Assembly (NCBI GenBank): GCA_023412175.1
Contig: JAEYOB010000329.1
Location: 1 to 12,977, forward strand
Reading direction: 5' to 3'
Origin: Pseudomonadota bacterium
Lineage (GTDB): Bacteria; Pseudomonadota; Alphaproteobacteria; Azospirillales; Azospirillaceae
DNA length: 12,977 bases
This document shows, piece by piece, positions 1 to 7,100 of this stretch (the stretch's first letter is position 1; every line of letters starts with the position of its first letter). Made by a program: the position numbers and the translations under genes. The notes below the pieces were generated by a model. The model ran no database searches. It was not told the origin of the DNA and saw nothing but the letters and a program-made list of their open reading frames with translations.

Positions 1-71
1 TCCGGCGCAACCCTCGATTGGGGCATGTCGCAGGGCGGGCCGCCACTCCTTTCAGGCCGCGAACATAGGGT
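1..71. other. Sequence downstream of the ABC ATPase gene, no supported gene
   Basis: These 71 bases follow the TAG stop of the importer ATPase on the minus strand. I see no strong hairpin followed by a T run, so no intrinsic terminator can be called; the only small inverted repeat is a 4-bp GGCG/CGCC stem around positions 35-45. A minus-strand purine-rich GAAAGGAG (46-53) is followed 19 bases later by an ATG (24-26), which could open another gene to the left, but the spacing is too long for a normal ribosome binding site and only eight full codons are visible. Confidence 0.5.
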
Positions 72-830
72 CTAGGCGTGATGCTGGACGACGATCCGGC
101 CGCCGAGCCTGTGGACCTGCATCCGGAAGCCGAACATCATCTCCAGCCGGTCGACGGTCAGCACCTCCTCCGGCAGGCCCTCGGCGACGATCCGGCCGTC
201 CTTCATGCCGACGATCCGGTCGGCGTAGGCGGCGGCATGGTTGATGTCGTGCAGGACGATGACGACCGTCCGCCCCTGCCGGTCGACGATGCCGCGCAGG
301 TGCCGCATCATCTGGCGCGCGTGCATCATGTCGAGGTTGTTGAGCGGTTCGTCGAGCAGCAGGTAGTCGGTGTCCTGGCAGAAGGCCATCGCCACGAAGG
401 CACGTTGCCGCTGCCCACCCGACAGCGTGTCGAGATCGCGGTCGGCAAGCGCCGTGAGGTCGAACTGCGTGAGCGCGGCGGCGACGCGTCGGCGATCCTC
501 GTCCGTCAGCCGCCCCCGGCTGTGCGGAAAGCGCCCGAAGCCGACGAGGTCGCGCACGCTCAGCCGGCTGGCGAGGCCGGTGTCCTGGCGCATGATGGTC
601 AGCACCTTGGCCAGATGCTGGCTCGGCGTGCGGTCCACCGGCAGGCCGTCCACGGCGATGCGCCCGCTCTGGAACGGCTGCAGCCGGGCGATCAGCGACA
701 GGAGGCTGGATTTTCCCGCCCCGTTCGGCCCGACCAGCGCCGTCAGTCCGCCCTTCGGCAGTGTCACCGACACGTCGCGCAGGATCGCCGTTCCCTGAAG
801 GGTGAGGGAAACCCCCTCGATCTTGATCAT
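72..830 (-). CDS. yclP: Ferric siderophore ABC transporter ATPase (YclP/FatE type)
   Basis: Cytoplasmic ATPase that powers import of a ferric siderophore through the two neighbouring permeases. The 252-residue protein has every ABC motif: Walker A GPNGAGKS at 34-41, Q-loop glutamine at 82, signature LSGGQRQR at 136-143, Walker B YLLLDE at 156-161, D-loop LNNLD at 163-167 and switch histidine 194 in LHD. The segments SVRDLVGFGRFPHSRGRLT (91-109) and DEPLNNLDMMH (160-170) are close to my memory of Bacillus subtilis YclP, the petrobactin importer ATPase, which makes it more specific than a generic FepC/FhuC protein. The ATG overlaps the stop of the upstream permease as ATGA, so translation is probably coupled; the upstream Shine-Dalgarno sequence is weak. 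It is the last gene of the visible operon. Family certain; substrate inferred from context. Confidence 0.95.
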   Translation of the reverse strand: MIKIEGVSLTLQGTAILRDVSVTLPKGGLTALVGPNGAGKSSLLSLIARLQPFQSGRIAVDGLPVDRTPSQHLAKVLTIMRQDTGLASRLSVRDLVGFGRFPHSRGRLTDEDRRRVAAALTQFDLTALADRDLDTLSGGQRQRAFVAMAFCQDTDYLLLDEPLNNLDMMHARQMMRHLRGIVDRQGRTVVIVLHDINHAAAYADRIVGMKDGRIVAEGLPEEVLTVDRLEMMFGFRMQVHRLGGRIVVQHHA

Positions 831-1768
831 CGTCTATGCCCAGCCGCCAAGAGGATCAGGAAGACCAGCCCACCCAGGAATTCGACGATCACCCCGAGGG
901 TCGCCGCGCCGCCGAACGCGTGCTGGAGGACCGTCTGGCCGCCCACCAGCACCGCTACGGCGATGCAGGCGGCAGCCGGCAGCAGCACCGCGTGCCGTTG
1001 CGTGCCGGTCAACCGCTCCGCCAGCGCCACCACCAACAGACCCAGGAAGGCGACCGGCCCGACCAGCGCCGTCGACACCGCCACCAGCAGGACCACCAGC
1101 ATCAGCAGGCCGGAGACGGTGCGCTGCCAGTCCACGCCCAGGCTGATGGCCGCCGCCGGCCCGAGCGCCACCACGTCCAGCGCATGCCGCTGCCGCCACG
1201 CCAGCACCGCCCCCACCGCCGTCAGCGCCAGCCCGACGGCCAGCAGGTCGCGGGGCACCGCGGTGAAGGTGGCGTAGCTCGTCCCCTGAAGGACGGCGAA
1301 GTCGTTGGGATCGATCAGGCGCGCCAGCAGCGAGGTGAGGCTGCGGAACAGGATGCCCAGCAGCGCCCCGGTGAGCAGCATCAGGTACAGCGACAGCCGC
1401 GCGCGCAGCAGCGGCAGGAAGACCGCCGCGGCCAGCCCGATCATGGCGGCGAGCGCGCCGCCGAACCGGATGCGCGGATCGATGTCGGCAAAGCCGATCC
1501 CGCCCAGCAGGAACACCAGCAGCGTCTGGCCGAGCAGGTAGAGCGCGTCCAGCCCCATGATGGACGGCGTCAGGATGCGGTTGCCGGTGACCGTCTGCAG
1601 CAGCACCGTCGCCACCGAAACGGCGACGGCCACCTGCACCAGGGCCAGCAGGCGCAACGCCCGCAGCTCCAGCACGAAGGCCAGGTTGCCGCGCAGCCCC
1701 AGCGTCAGGAAGGCCAGGACGGACAGGGCGGCCACGGCGGCGGCGATCCACAGGCGGCGCTCAGCCAC
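827..1768 (-). CDS. yclO: Ferric siderophore ABC transporter permease (YclO/FatC type, FecCD family)
   Basis: Inner-membrane permease of the FecCD (BtuC-like) family; pairs with the permease encoded just upstream to form the channel for the ferric siderophore. The 313 residues form about nine or ten hydrophobic helices. Diagnostic segments are NRILTPSIMGLDALYLLGQT (63-82), LIDPNDFAVLQ (151-161) and STALVGPVAFLGLLVVALA (232-250), all strongly like YclO of Bacillus. The start is GTG at 1766-1768, overlapping the upstream permease stop by 8 bases, with AAGG-rich sequence just before it. Its stop overlaps the ATPase ATG by 4 bases. The N-terminal part (7-60) is the least conserved but keeps the expected LLQTVTGNR context. 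Family assignment is firm; petrobactin-type substrate is inferred from the adjacent asb genes. Confidence 0.94.
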   Translation of the reverse strand: MAERRLWIAAAVAALSVLAFLTLGLRGNLAFVLELRALRLLALVQVAVAVSVATVLLQTVTGNRILTPSIMGLDALYLLGQTLLVFLLGGIGFADIDPRIRFGGALAAMIGLAAAVFLPLLRARLSLYLMLLTGALLGILFRSLTSLLARLIDPNDFAVLQGTSYATFTAVPRDLLAVGLALTAVGAVLAWRQRHALDVVALGPAAAISLGVDWQRTVSGLLMLVVLLVAVSTALVGPVAFLGLLVVALAERLTGTQRHAVLLPAAACIAVAVLVGGQTVLQHAFGGAATLGVIVEFLGGLVFLILLAAGHRR

Positions 1769-2726
1769 GGCCCCGCCTTCCGGCCAGCAGCCACAGGAAG
1801 GCCGCTGCGCCGACGACGCCCAGGATGGTGCCGACGGGAATCTCGTACGGATGGCGCAGCACGCGGCCCAAGACGTCGCAGCCCAGCGTCAGGGCCGCCC
1901 CGCCCAGCGCCACCCACGGCAGCGCGCCGCGCAGATTGTCGCCACGCAGGCGCGAGGCGAGGTTGGGGACGATGAGCCCGACGAAGGGGATCATCCCCAC
2001 CACCACGACCGTCAGGGCCGACAGCACTGCGACGATGACCAACCCCAGCCGCACCATGCCCTCGTAGTCGAGGCCGAGCCCGACGCTGACGTCCTTGCCC
2101 AGCGAGGCGATGGTCAGCGCGTCCGCCAGCCACCAGGCCAGCGCGACCATGGCGCCCACGCCCCACAGGATCTCGTAGCGGCCGCGCAGGATGCCGGAGA
2201 AGTCGCCGTTCATCCAGGTGTCGAGGTATTGCAGGAGGTCCATCTGCCAGGCGACGAAGGTGACGCCGGCGGCGATCACCCCGCCGTAGATCAGGCCGAA
2301 GATCGGCAGCAGGAACGGCTGGGTCGGCGGCAGGCGGCGCACCAGCAGCAGGAAGACCGCGGTGCCGGCCAGTGCGGCGAGGCTGGCCACCGCCATCTTC
2401 CCCGCGACCGGCACCGAGGGCCAGAGCACGGTGGCCAGAAGGACGCCGAGTGCCGCGCTCTGCTCCGTCCCGGCGATGCCCGGATCGACGAAGCGGTTGC
2501 GGGCGAGCGTCTGCATGACCAGCCCGGCGATGGCGAGCCCGGCGCCCACCAGGATCGCCGCCAGCGTCCTGGGCAGCCGGCTGACCAGCAGCATCTCCAG
2601 CGACGCCTGCTGTTCCTGCAGCGACAGGTCGGCGACGCCGACCGACAGGCTGGCTGCGCACAACGCCGCGAACAGGGCGGCGAACAGTGCCGCTGTGCCA
2701 AGCGCAGCCGTCCCCAGCGCAGCCAT
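1761..2726 (-). CDS. yclN: Ferric siderophore ABC transporter permease (YclN/FatD type, FecCD family)
   Basis: First of two FecCD-family inner-membrane permeases. The 321-residue protein begins with a short alanine-rich repeat (GTAALGTAALFAALFAAL, residues 5-22) inside the first membrane helix. It then shows VGVADLSL (29-36), the SRLPRTLAAILVGAGLAIAG core (49-68), QTLARNRFVDPGIAGTEQ (72-89), the GDFSGILRGRYE loop (174-185), IPFVGLIVPNLASRLRGDN (246-264) and EIPVGTILGVVGAAAF near the C-terminus. The GDFS...GRYE and RGDNL features match YclN of Bacillus and FatD of Vibrio as I remember them. The ATG shares one base with the TAA of the binding-protein gene (TAATG), and no good Shine-Dalgarno sequence precedes it, so re-initiation is likely. 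It works with YclO- and YclP-like partners downstream. Confidence 0.94.
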   Translation of the reverse strand: MAALGTAALGTAALFAALFAALCAASLSVGVADLSLQEQQASLEMLLVSRLPRTLAAILVGAGLAIAGLVMQTLARNRFVDPGIAGTEQSAALGVLLATVLWPSVPVAGKMAVASLAALAGTAVFLLLVRRLPPTQPFLLPIFGLIYGGVIAAGVTFVAWQMDLLQYLDTWMNGDFSGILRGRYEILWGVGAMVALAWWLADALTIASLGKDVSVGLGLDYEGMVRLGLVIVAVLSALTVVVVGMIPFVGLIVPNLASRLRGDNLRGALPWVALGGAALTLGCDVLGRVLRHPYEIPVGTILGVVGAAAFLWLLAGRRGRG

Positions 2727-3640
2727 TATGGCGCAGCCTGGAAGGTTTCGCGGATGTGCGCCATCACGCGCAGCGTGGCGGAAAATCCGCCCGCGGCGAT
2801 GTAGAAATCGGCGGGCGGCAGCAGGAGGATCTGCCCTTTCCTGCCGGCCGTCGTCTGCGCCACCAGGTCGTTGTCCAGGGTCGCCCGGGCGTTGCCGCCC
2901 GCCTCGCCGATCGCCGTGGTGCGGTCGAGGACGATGAGCCAGTCGGGGTTGGCCCTGCGGATGAATTCGAACGAGATCACCTCGCCGTGGATAGCGGCCT
3001 GGAGGTTCGGCATCGCCGCCGGCAGGCCGAGATCGGCGTGCAGCCAGCCGAAGCGCGACCCGACGCCGTAGGCCGACAGCCGCGGCCCGTTGGTCATGAC
3101 GATGAGGGCGTTGCCCTTGCCCTGCACCGCGGCGCGGGTCGCCTGGAGGGCGGCGTCCAGTTCCGCGGCGGCGGCCAGCGCCTCGGCCTCCCTGCCGAAC
3201 AGCCGCCCGTAGGCCGACAGGTGCCGCCGGAGCTCGGCGAGCAGGTTGGCGCCGTCCAGGGTCATGTCGATGGCCGGCCCTACCTGCCGGACCGGGTCGA
3301 GCTTGGTGGCGGAGCGCCCGCCGATGATGGTGAGGTCGGGCGCCAGCGCGCTCAGCGCCTCCAGGTCCGGCTCGTGGATCGTGCCGACCGCTGCGGCGGT
3401 CCTGGCGAGCGGCTCCAGCTCCGGCACGTAGAGCCGTGTCGGCAGGCCGTCGGGCCTGACCCCCAGACGCACCAGCGTGTCGATGGCGGGGATGTCGTAG
3501 ACGGCGATCCGCCGCGGCGCCGCATCGATCCGCACCGGGCCGCGGGCGGTGGGGATCTCCACCGCCGCTGCAGGCACCGCACCCGTCAGGACCGCCCCGA
3601 CCACGCCAAGCCAGAGGGCCATCCGACCGAACCATCCCAT
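2726..3640 (-). CDS. yclQ: Periplasmic ferric siderophore-binding protein (YclQ/FatB type)
   Basis: Periplasmic solute-binding protein of the type III (helical-backbone, FepB/FatB) class that hands ferric siderophore to the permeases. The 304 residues start with a signal peptide: hydrophobic stretch about 7-23 and a likely cleavage after AAA near residue 26. There is no lipobox cysteine, which fits a Gram-negative periplasmic protein rather than the lipoprotein form of Firmicutes. Visible family features are RIAVYDIPAIDTLVRLGV (44-61), PDLTIIGGRSATKLD (101-115), YGVGSRFGWLHADLGLPAA (191-209), HGEVISFEFIRRANPDWLIV (218-237) and DNDLV (256-260). These resemble YclQ/FatB/FpuA, binders of petrobactin or catecholates. 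The chosen ATG has AAAGGAA 6 bases upstream; a second Met at residue 7 is possible. The gap to asbF is only 17 bases, linking import to synthesis. Confidence 0.93.
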   Translation of the reverse strand: MGWFGRMALWLGVVGAVLTGAVPAAAVEIPTARGPVRIDAAPRRIAVYDIPAIDTLVRLGVRPDGLPTRLYVPELEPLARTAAAVGTIHEPDLEALSALAPDLTIIGGRSATKLDPVRQVGPAIDMTLDGANLLAELRRHLSAYGRLFGREAEALAAAAELDAALQATRAAVQGKGNALIVMTNGPRLSAYGVGSRFGWLHADLGLPAAMPNLQAAIHGEVISFEFIRRANPDWLIVLDRTTAIGEAGGNARATLDNDLVAQTTAGRKGQILLLPPADFYIAAGGFSATLRVMAHIRETFQAAP

Positions 3641-3646
3641 CGCACG

Positions 3647-3653
3647 TTCCTTT
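3647..3653 (-). promoter_or_regulatory. Ribosome binding site of the binding-protein gene
   Basis: On the minus strand AAAGGAA lies 6 bases before the ATG at 3638-3640. It is one of the clearest Shine-Dalgarno sequences in the operon, and it supports residue 1 rather than Met7 as the start. A strong site here would fit the usual need for more binding protein than permease. Confidence 0.6.
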
Positions 3654-3657
3654 CCCG

Positions 3658-4515
3658 TCAATGCTGCACGCCTGCGCGGCGCCGCGGCAGGGCCGCCTCG
3701 AGGAGCCCGGCCGTCTCCGCAATGATACGGCGGTCCCGGCGCAGGACGCCGTAGCAGTCGTCGCCGAACCATTCGAGCGATGCCTCGGCGTCGGGGGCGT
3801 CGGCCAGCTCGGCGAGGAACGCGCGGTAGTCCACCGTCCCGTCGAACAGCGGCACCATTCCCTCGCGCCGCCCGGCCGCGGCGTAGACGTTGGCCGGCTC
3901 GAACACCGTCAGGTCGGCGCGCGAGCGGACGTTCTTCAGGTGGTAGTGGCCGATGTGCGGGCGCAGCGCCGTGTGCGCCGCGACGGGATCGTCCCCGCCC
4001 TCCCACACGTGCAGCACGTCGAAATTGATCTTCAGGGCCGGGTGGTCCACGGCCCGGATCAGAGCGCGCGTCGCCGCCAGCGTGTCGGCCAGCGTCTTGG
4101 GATGCGTCTCCACCAGGACCGACAGGCCGTGGTCGGCCGCCAGCGCGCAGATCAGGCGCAGCCGCTCGGCGATGAAGGTCCGCCGCTCGGGCGGAGTCTC
4201 GGCGCTGCCGGTGCCGCCGGCAAAGGTGCGGATCTTGCGCGCCCGCCAGCGCTGCGCCAGCCGGCAGAGGTCGAGCGTCTTGTGCCGCAGGGCCTCGGCG
4301 TCGCCGTCGAGGGGCAGGTAGTCGCTCACCATGGGCACCGACAGCCCGTAGCCGGCCAACCACGCGGCATCGCGCGTCGGGCCGTGCGCCATGTTGCGGG
4401 CGTGCGCTCCCCACAGCTCGACGCCCTGGAAGTCGTTATCCGCCGCCCAGGCCGCGAGGTCGTCCAGCGAGACCAGATGATGACGGAACGTGATGGTGCA
4501 GAGCGAGACTTTCAT
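3658..4515 (-). CDS. asbF: 3-dehydroshikimate dehydratase AsbF
   Basis: Converts the shikimate-pathway intermediate 3-dehydroshikimate to 3,4-dihydroxybenzoate, the catechol unit of petrobactin. The 285-residue protein is a sugar-isomerase/AP-endonuclease-like TIM barrel, close to the about 280 residues of Bacillus anthracis AsbF. It opens with MKVSLCTITFRHHLVS and carries ELWGAHARNM (34-43). Expected metal and substrate residues stand in order: E136 and H138 in VLVETHPKT, D166 and H169 in INFDVLHVWEGG, H190 and H192 in HYHLKN, and E248 in ASLEWFGDD. The ATG overlaps the asbDE stop by one base (TGATG) and has GAGGTG 5 bases upstream. A 3,4-catechol, rather than the 2,3-catechol of enterobactin, is therefore the expected building block. 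The gene joins the biosynthesis block to the importer genes 17 bases downstream. Confidence 0.95.
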   Translation of the reverse strand: MKVSLCTITFRHHLVSLDDLAAWAADNDFQGVELWGAHARNMAHGPTRDAAWLAGYGLSVPMVSDYLPLDGDAEALRHKTLDLCRLAQRWRARKIRTFAGGTGSAETPPERRTFIAERLRLICALAADHGLSVLVETHPKTLADTLAATRALIRAVDHPALKINFDVLHVWEGGDDPVAAHTALRPHIGHYHLKNVRSRADLTVFEPANVYAAAGRREGMVPLFDGTVDYRAFLAELADAPDAEASLEWFGDDCYGVLRRDRRIIAETAGLLEAALPRRRAGVQH

Positions 4516-5813
4516 CAGGTCACCTCGGCGGTGCAGAGGGAGGGGGCGCAGGCAAGCCCGTTGGCTGCGCACCACGCCCGGAACACGGCGGCGAGTTCGC
4601 CTTTCAGCGCGGATTCGAGCCGGTCCAGCCGGTCGAGCCGCCCGAAGACGTCCTGGAAGAGGCCGGAGTCGCCGGTCTCGCTCAGGCGCAGGACGGCGTA
4701 GTGCAATGCCTTGAAACCCTGGACCAGCTCCTCGATCCCGTCGCAGCGGGCGAGGAACGTCGCGTCGGGCAGCTTCAAGGCGCGCCAGAAGAAGGCGAAG
4801 CCGTGTTCGTAGGCGTATTTGCGGATGGAGATCACCGGCAGTTCGCGCAACGCCGCCGCGAGGTCGGCCGGGGTTCGGCCATCGGTTCCCGCCAGGTGGG
4901 CGGCGGCGATGGAGCGGACGGCGCCGGTCAACGGGTTGGCGTCGGGCCGGAAGCACGCCTCGAAATAGGCCCGGATGTCCCAGGCCCGCGCCGGCCGCAG
5001 GTCGCGCCGGTCGAACGCGTAGCCGCCGGCCACGGTCGGCTGGCAGAAGGCGCTGATGACCTTTTCGCGCGCGATCTCCCCTTCCCAGCGGAAGTCGGGA
5101 TCGGAGACGAAGAAGATTTCCGGATTGGCGGTCCTCTCCAGCATCAGGTAGTGCGGGAAGGGGTTCTGGTTGAACTTGTTCTCGCGCTCGGGGAGGTGGA
5201 AGAGGTCCACCATGGCCATGACGCACAGCGCATCCGGCCGGTTCTCGACGAGTTCGAGCAGCGTGGCGAGGTTGTCGGCCTTGCTCCGGCTGCGGTCATA
5301 CCATTCCCGCACCTCGGCGCCGTACAGGCGGCGGTACCAATCGCGGAAAAAATCGTGGCTGATGCCGGGGGCGTGGTAGCGCAGCACCCAGTCCCGGCCG
5401 ACCGCGAAGTCGGCGTCCCAGACGCCGAAGTAGAAGGGACGGTGGTCGATGCCGGCGCGCTTCAGCGCGTCGCACACGTTGCTGACGAAGCAGTGCACCT
5501 TGATGTCCACGTACTCCTCGCCGTGCACGCTGCCCGCCGGCTCCTGCGGCGCGGCTGGCGGAGCGCCGCCATCCTCCAGAAACAGCGCGGCGAGGTCCTC
5601 CACGGTGGACAGCGCGCGCGACGTCAGCACCTCTTCCGGAACGGAGAGCTGGAAGGACAGCTCCAGCTGCAGGAACAGCTCCATCATCAGGATGGAGTCC
5701 AGGCACAGATCCTCGTTCAGCCGGGCTGCGGGAGCGAAGCGGTCCAGGTGCGGGTTGTCCAGGTGGTCGCGCAGGACCGTGCGGATGGCCGCGACGACGG
5801 CGTCGTGCGTCAT
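4515..5813 (-). CDS. asbDE: AsbD-AsbE fusion: aryl carrier protein plus petrobactin condensation protein
   Basis: One 432-residue ORF combines two proteins that are separate in Bacillus anthracis. Residues 1-80 are an acyl/aryl carrier domain (AsbD): the motif LNEDLCLDSILMMEL (32-46) gives Ser40 as the phosphopantetheine site. A Pro/Ala/Gly-rich linker (about 81-99) follows. From about residue 100 to the end is the AsbE domain (DUF6005-like): DIKVHCFVSNVCDALKRAG (103-121), DHRPFYFGVWDADF (123-136), RYHAPGISHDFFRDWYRRLY (145-164) and NKFNQNPFPHYLMLER (212-227). Known AsbE moves 3,4-dihydroxybenzoate from carrier to spermidine. The ATG overlaps the asbC stop (ATGA) with GGGAG 7 bases upstream. 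A GTG at 5508-5510 (residue 102) preceded by GAGGAG could give a free AsbE. I see no stop or frameshift between the halves, so the fusion looks real. Catalytic residues of AsbE are not known to me. Confidence 0.9.
   Translation of the reverse strand: MTHDAVVAAIRTVLRDHLDNPHLDRFAPAARLNEDLCLDSILMMELFLQLELSFQLSVPEEVLTSRALSTVEDLAALFLEDGGAPPAAPQEPAGSVHGEEYVDIKVHCFVSNVCDALKRAGIDHRPFYFGVWDADFAVGRDWVLRYHAPGISHDFFRDWYRRLYGAEVREWYDRSRSKADNLATLLELVENRPDALCVMAMVDLFHLPERENKFNQNPFPHYLMLERTANPEIFFVSDPDFRWEGEIAREKVISAFCQPTVAGGYAFDRRDLRPARAWDIRAYFEACFRPDANPLTGAVRSIAAAHLAGTDGRTPADLAAALRELPVISIRKYAYEHGFAFFWRALKLPDATFLARCDGIEELVQGFKALHYAVLRLSETGDSGLFQDVFGRLDRLDRLESALKGELAAVFRAWCAANGLACAPSLCTAEVT
4614..4640 (-). 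repeat. Short imperfect 9-base tandem repeat within asbDE (RLD-RLD-RLE)
   Basis: Three consecutive 9-base units encode Arg-Leu-Asp, Arg-Leu-Asp and Arg-Leu-Glu at residues 392-400, near the C-terminus of the AsbE domain. The repeat keeps frame and probably lengthens a charged helix. It could vary in copy number between strains by slippage, but there is no evidence of that here. Confidence 0.5.
5508..5519 (-). promoter_or_regulatory. Possible internal ribosome binding site and GTG start for a free AsbE domain
   Basis: Inside the asbDE ORF the minus strand reads GAGGAG (5514-5519), three bases, then GTG (5508-5510). This GTG is codon 102, exactly where a stand-alone AsbE would be expected to begin, after the linker and just before the conserved DIKVHCFV segment. 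The spacing is short from the end of GAGGAG but about 5 bases from the GAGG core. The match could be chance in GC-rich Glu-Glu-Tyr-Val codons, so it is only a candidate. Confidence 0.3.
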
Positions 5814-7084
5814 CGGCCCGCTCCCGCCCGGCCGGCGTGGAGGGCGGCCACCTCGCGCCGGCTGATCTTGCCGTTGGCCATGCGCGGCAGGGAGTCCGCC
5901 TGCACGATGTCGGCGGGCTGTTGGTGGGCGGCGAGGTGCTGCCGGCACCAATCGCGGATGGACTGCGCCGGCACCGCCGCGCTGGCGCTGAACACCAGGG
6001 CGACGCGCTCGCCGGCGAAGGGATCGGCCTTGCGGAAGGCCACCGCGTCGGTGACGCCGGGCAAGGCCATCACCACGTCCTCCACGTCCTTGGGATAGAC
6101 GTTGAGGCCGGAGACGTTGATCGTGTCGTCCATGCGCGATGCGAACACCAGCATGCCGTCGGGCTTGCGGTAGCCAAGGTCGCGGGTGTGGATGTCGCCC
6201 TCCGGCCCGTCCAGCACGATCTCCTCCGGCGCGTCGGCACCGGCGCCGGTGCGCAGCCGGTGGTGCGGCAGCACGTACCCCATCTCGTCGGCGGCGGCCA
6301 TGTCGGGATTGACGGCGATGCAGCCGGCCTCCGAGCAGCCGTACTGCTGGAACAGGTGGCGGGTGCGCGCGCGGATGCGCGCGAACCACGGGTCGGGCAG
6401 CAGCGTGCCCGAGGTCATTGCCGCGTGGATTGTCTCGTCCTCCGGCATCAGCCGGGCGAGCGTGTGCAGGATGACGGGCGAGGTGTAGAGCAACGGACGC
6501 TCGGTCTCCCGCAGCGTCTTCAGGATGTACTTCGGGTTGCCGGTGTCGAGGGCGGCCGGCCCCGCCCCGCGGCGCAGCCCGACCAGCAGCCCGCAGATCA
6601 GCCCGTAGGAATGCGTCGTCGGGCAGGCGACGACGGGCGTCATCCCCTCCGGTTCGCGGAAATGGCCGACGTAGCTTTCGATCTCCCGGTCGATGGCCTC
6701 CCAGGTGCGGGCGATGCACTTGGGCGCACCGGTCGTGCCCGAACTCATCTGGATCAACCGGCCCGGCGTTCCGGCGTCCGGTTCGGGGGCGTCCGCTTCG
6801 GGAGCGATCTCTTCGGGCGTGAGGCTATCGAAGAACAGGTAACGGCAGCCGGCGTCCCGGGCCATGCGCCGCGCCGCCGCGTGCGGCGTGCTGGGATGCA
6901 GCGGCAGCAGGCTGCCGCCCGCGGTGCGGATGGCGAAGAACAGACTCAGCCAGTCGATGGTCCGGGCGAAGCAGGCCGCGTAGCGCGCGCCCGGCCGCGC
7001 GTGCAGGCGGGCCTCCTCAGCGCGCCGCGCCGTCAGGTCCTCGACCTCACGGCGGGTGTAGTGTCGGTCGTCGATCCGGATCAT
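5810..7084 (-). CDS. asbC: 3,4-dihydroxybenzoate-AMP ligase AsbC
   Basis: Adenylates 3,4-dihydroxybenzoate with ATP and transfers it to the phosphopantetheine arm of the AsbD domain encoded next door. The 424 residues form a compact ANL-superfamily adenylation enzyme, shorter than EntE-type ligases (about 540) as is typical for AsbC. Core motifs are all present: MSSGTTGAPK at 113-122 (phosphate loop), QYGCSEAG at 247-254, TRDLGY at 300-305, SRMDDTINVSGLNVYPKDVE at 316-335 (hinge) and MANGKISRRE at 402-411, whose Lys406 is the expected adenylation lysine. The ATG follows asbB after 16 bases that include a GAGG element; the stop overlaps the asbDE start by 4 bases. The acyl substrate is inferred from the adjacent asbF and asbDE. 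A generic acyl-CoA ligase is unlikely given this context and length. Confidence 0.93.
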   Translation of the reverse strand: MIRIDDRHYTRREVEDLTARRAEEARLHARPGARYAACFARTIDWLSLFFAIRTAGGSLLPLHPSTPHAAARRMARDAGCRYLFFDSLTPEEIAPEADAPEPDAGTPGRLIQMSSGTTGAPKCIARTWEAIDREIESYVGHFREPEGMTPVVACPTTHSYGLICGLLVGLRRGAGPAALDTGNPKYILKTLRETERPLLYTSPVILHTLARLMPEDETIHAAMTSGTLLPDPWFARIRARTRHLFQQYGCSEAGCIAVNPDMAAADEMGYVLPHHRLRTGAGADAPEEIVLDGPEGDIHTRDLGYRKPDGMLVFASRMDDTINVSGLNVYPKDVEDVVMALPGVTDAVAFRKADPFAGERVALVFSASAAVPAQSIRDWCRQHLAAHQQPADIVQADSLPRMANGKISRREVAALHAGRAGAGR

Positions 7085-7100
7085 CGGGTGCCTCGGTTAG

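Noticed and set aside
33..46. GGCG/CGCC inverted repeat after the ATPase gene as a terminator
   Set aside because: The stem is only 4 bp and there is no T run after it.
24..53. Minus-strand ATG after a GAAAGGAG element, possible start of a further gene to the left
   Set aside because: The spacing is 19 bases and only eight full codons are visible, too little to support a gene.
5814..6719. Upstream extension of the asbDE frame into asbC
   Set aside because: It overlaps the well-supported asbC in another frame; the ATG at 5813 with an ATGA overlap begins a proper carrier domain.
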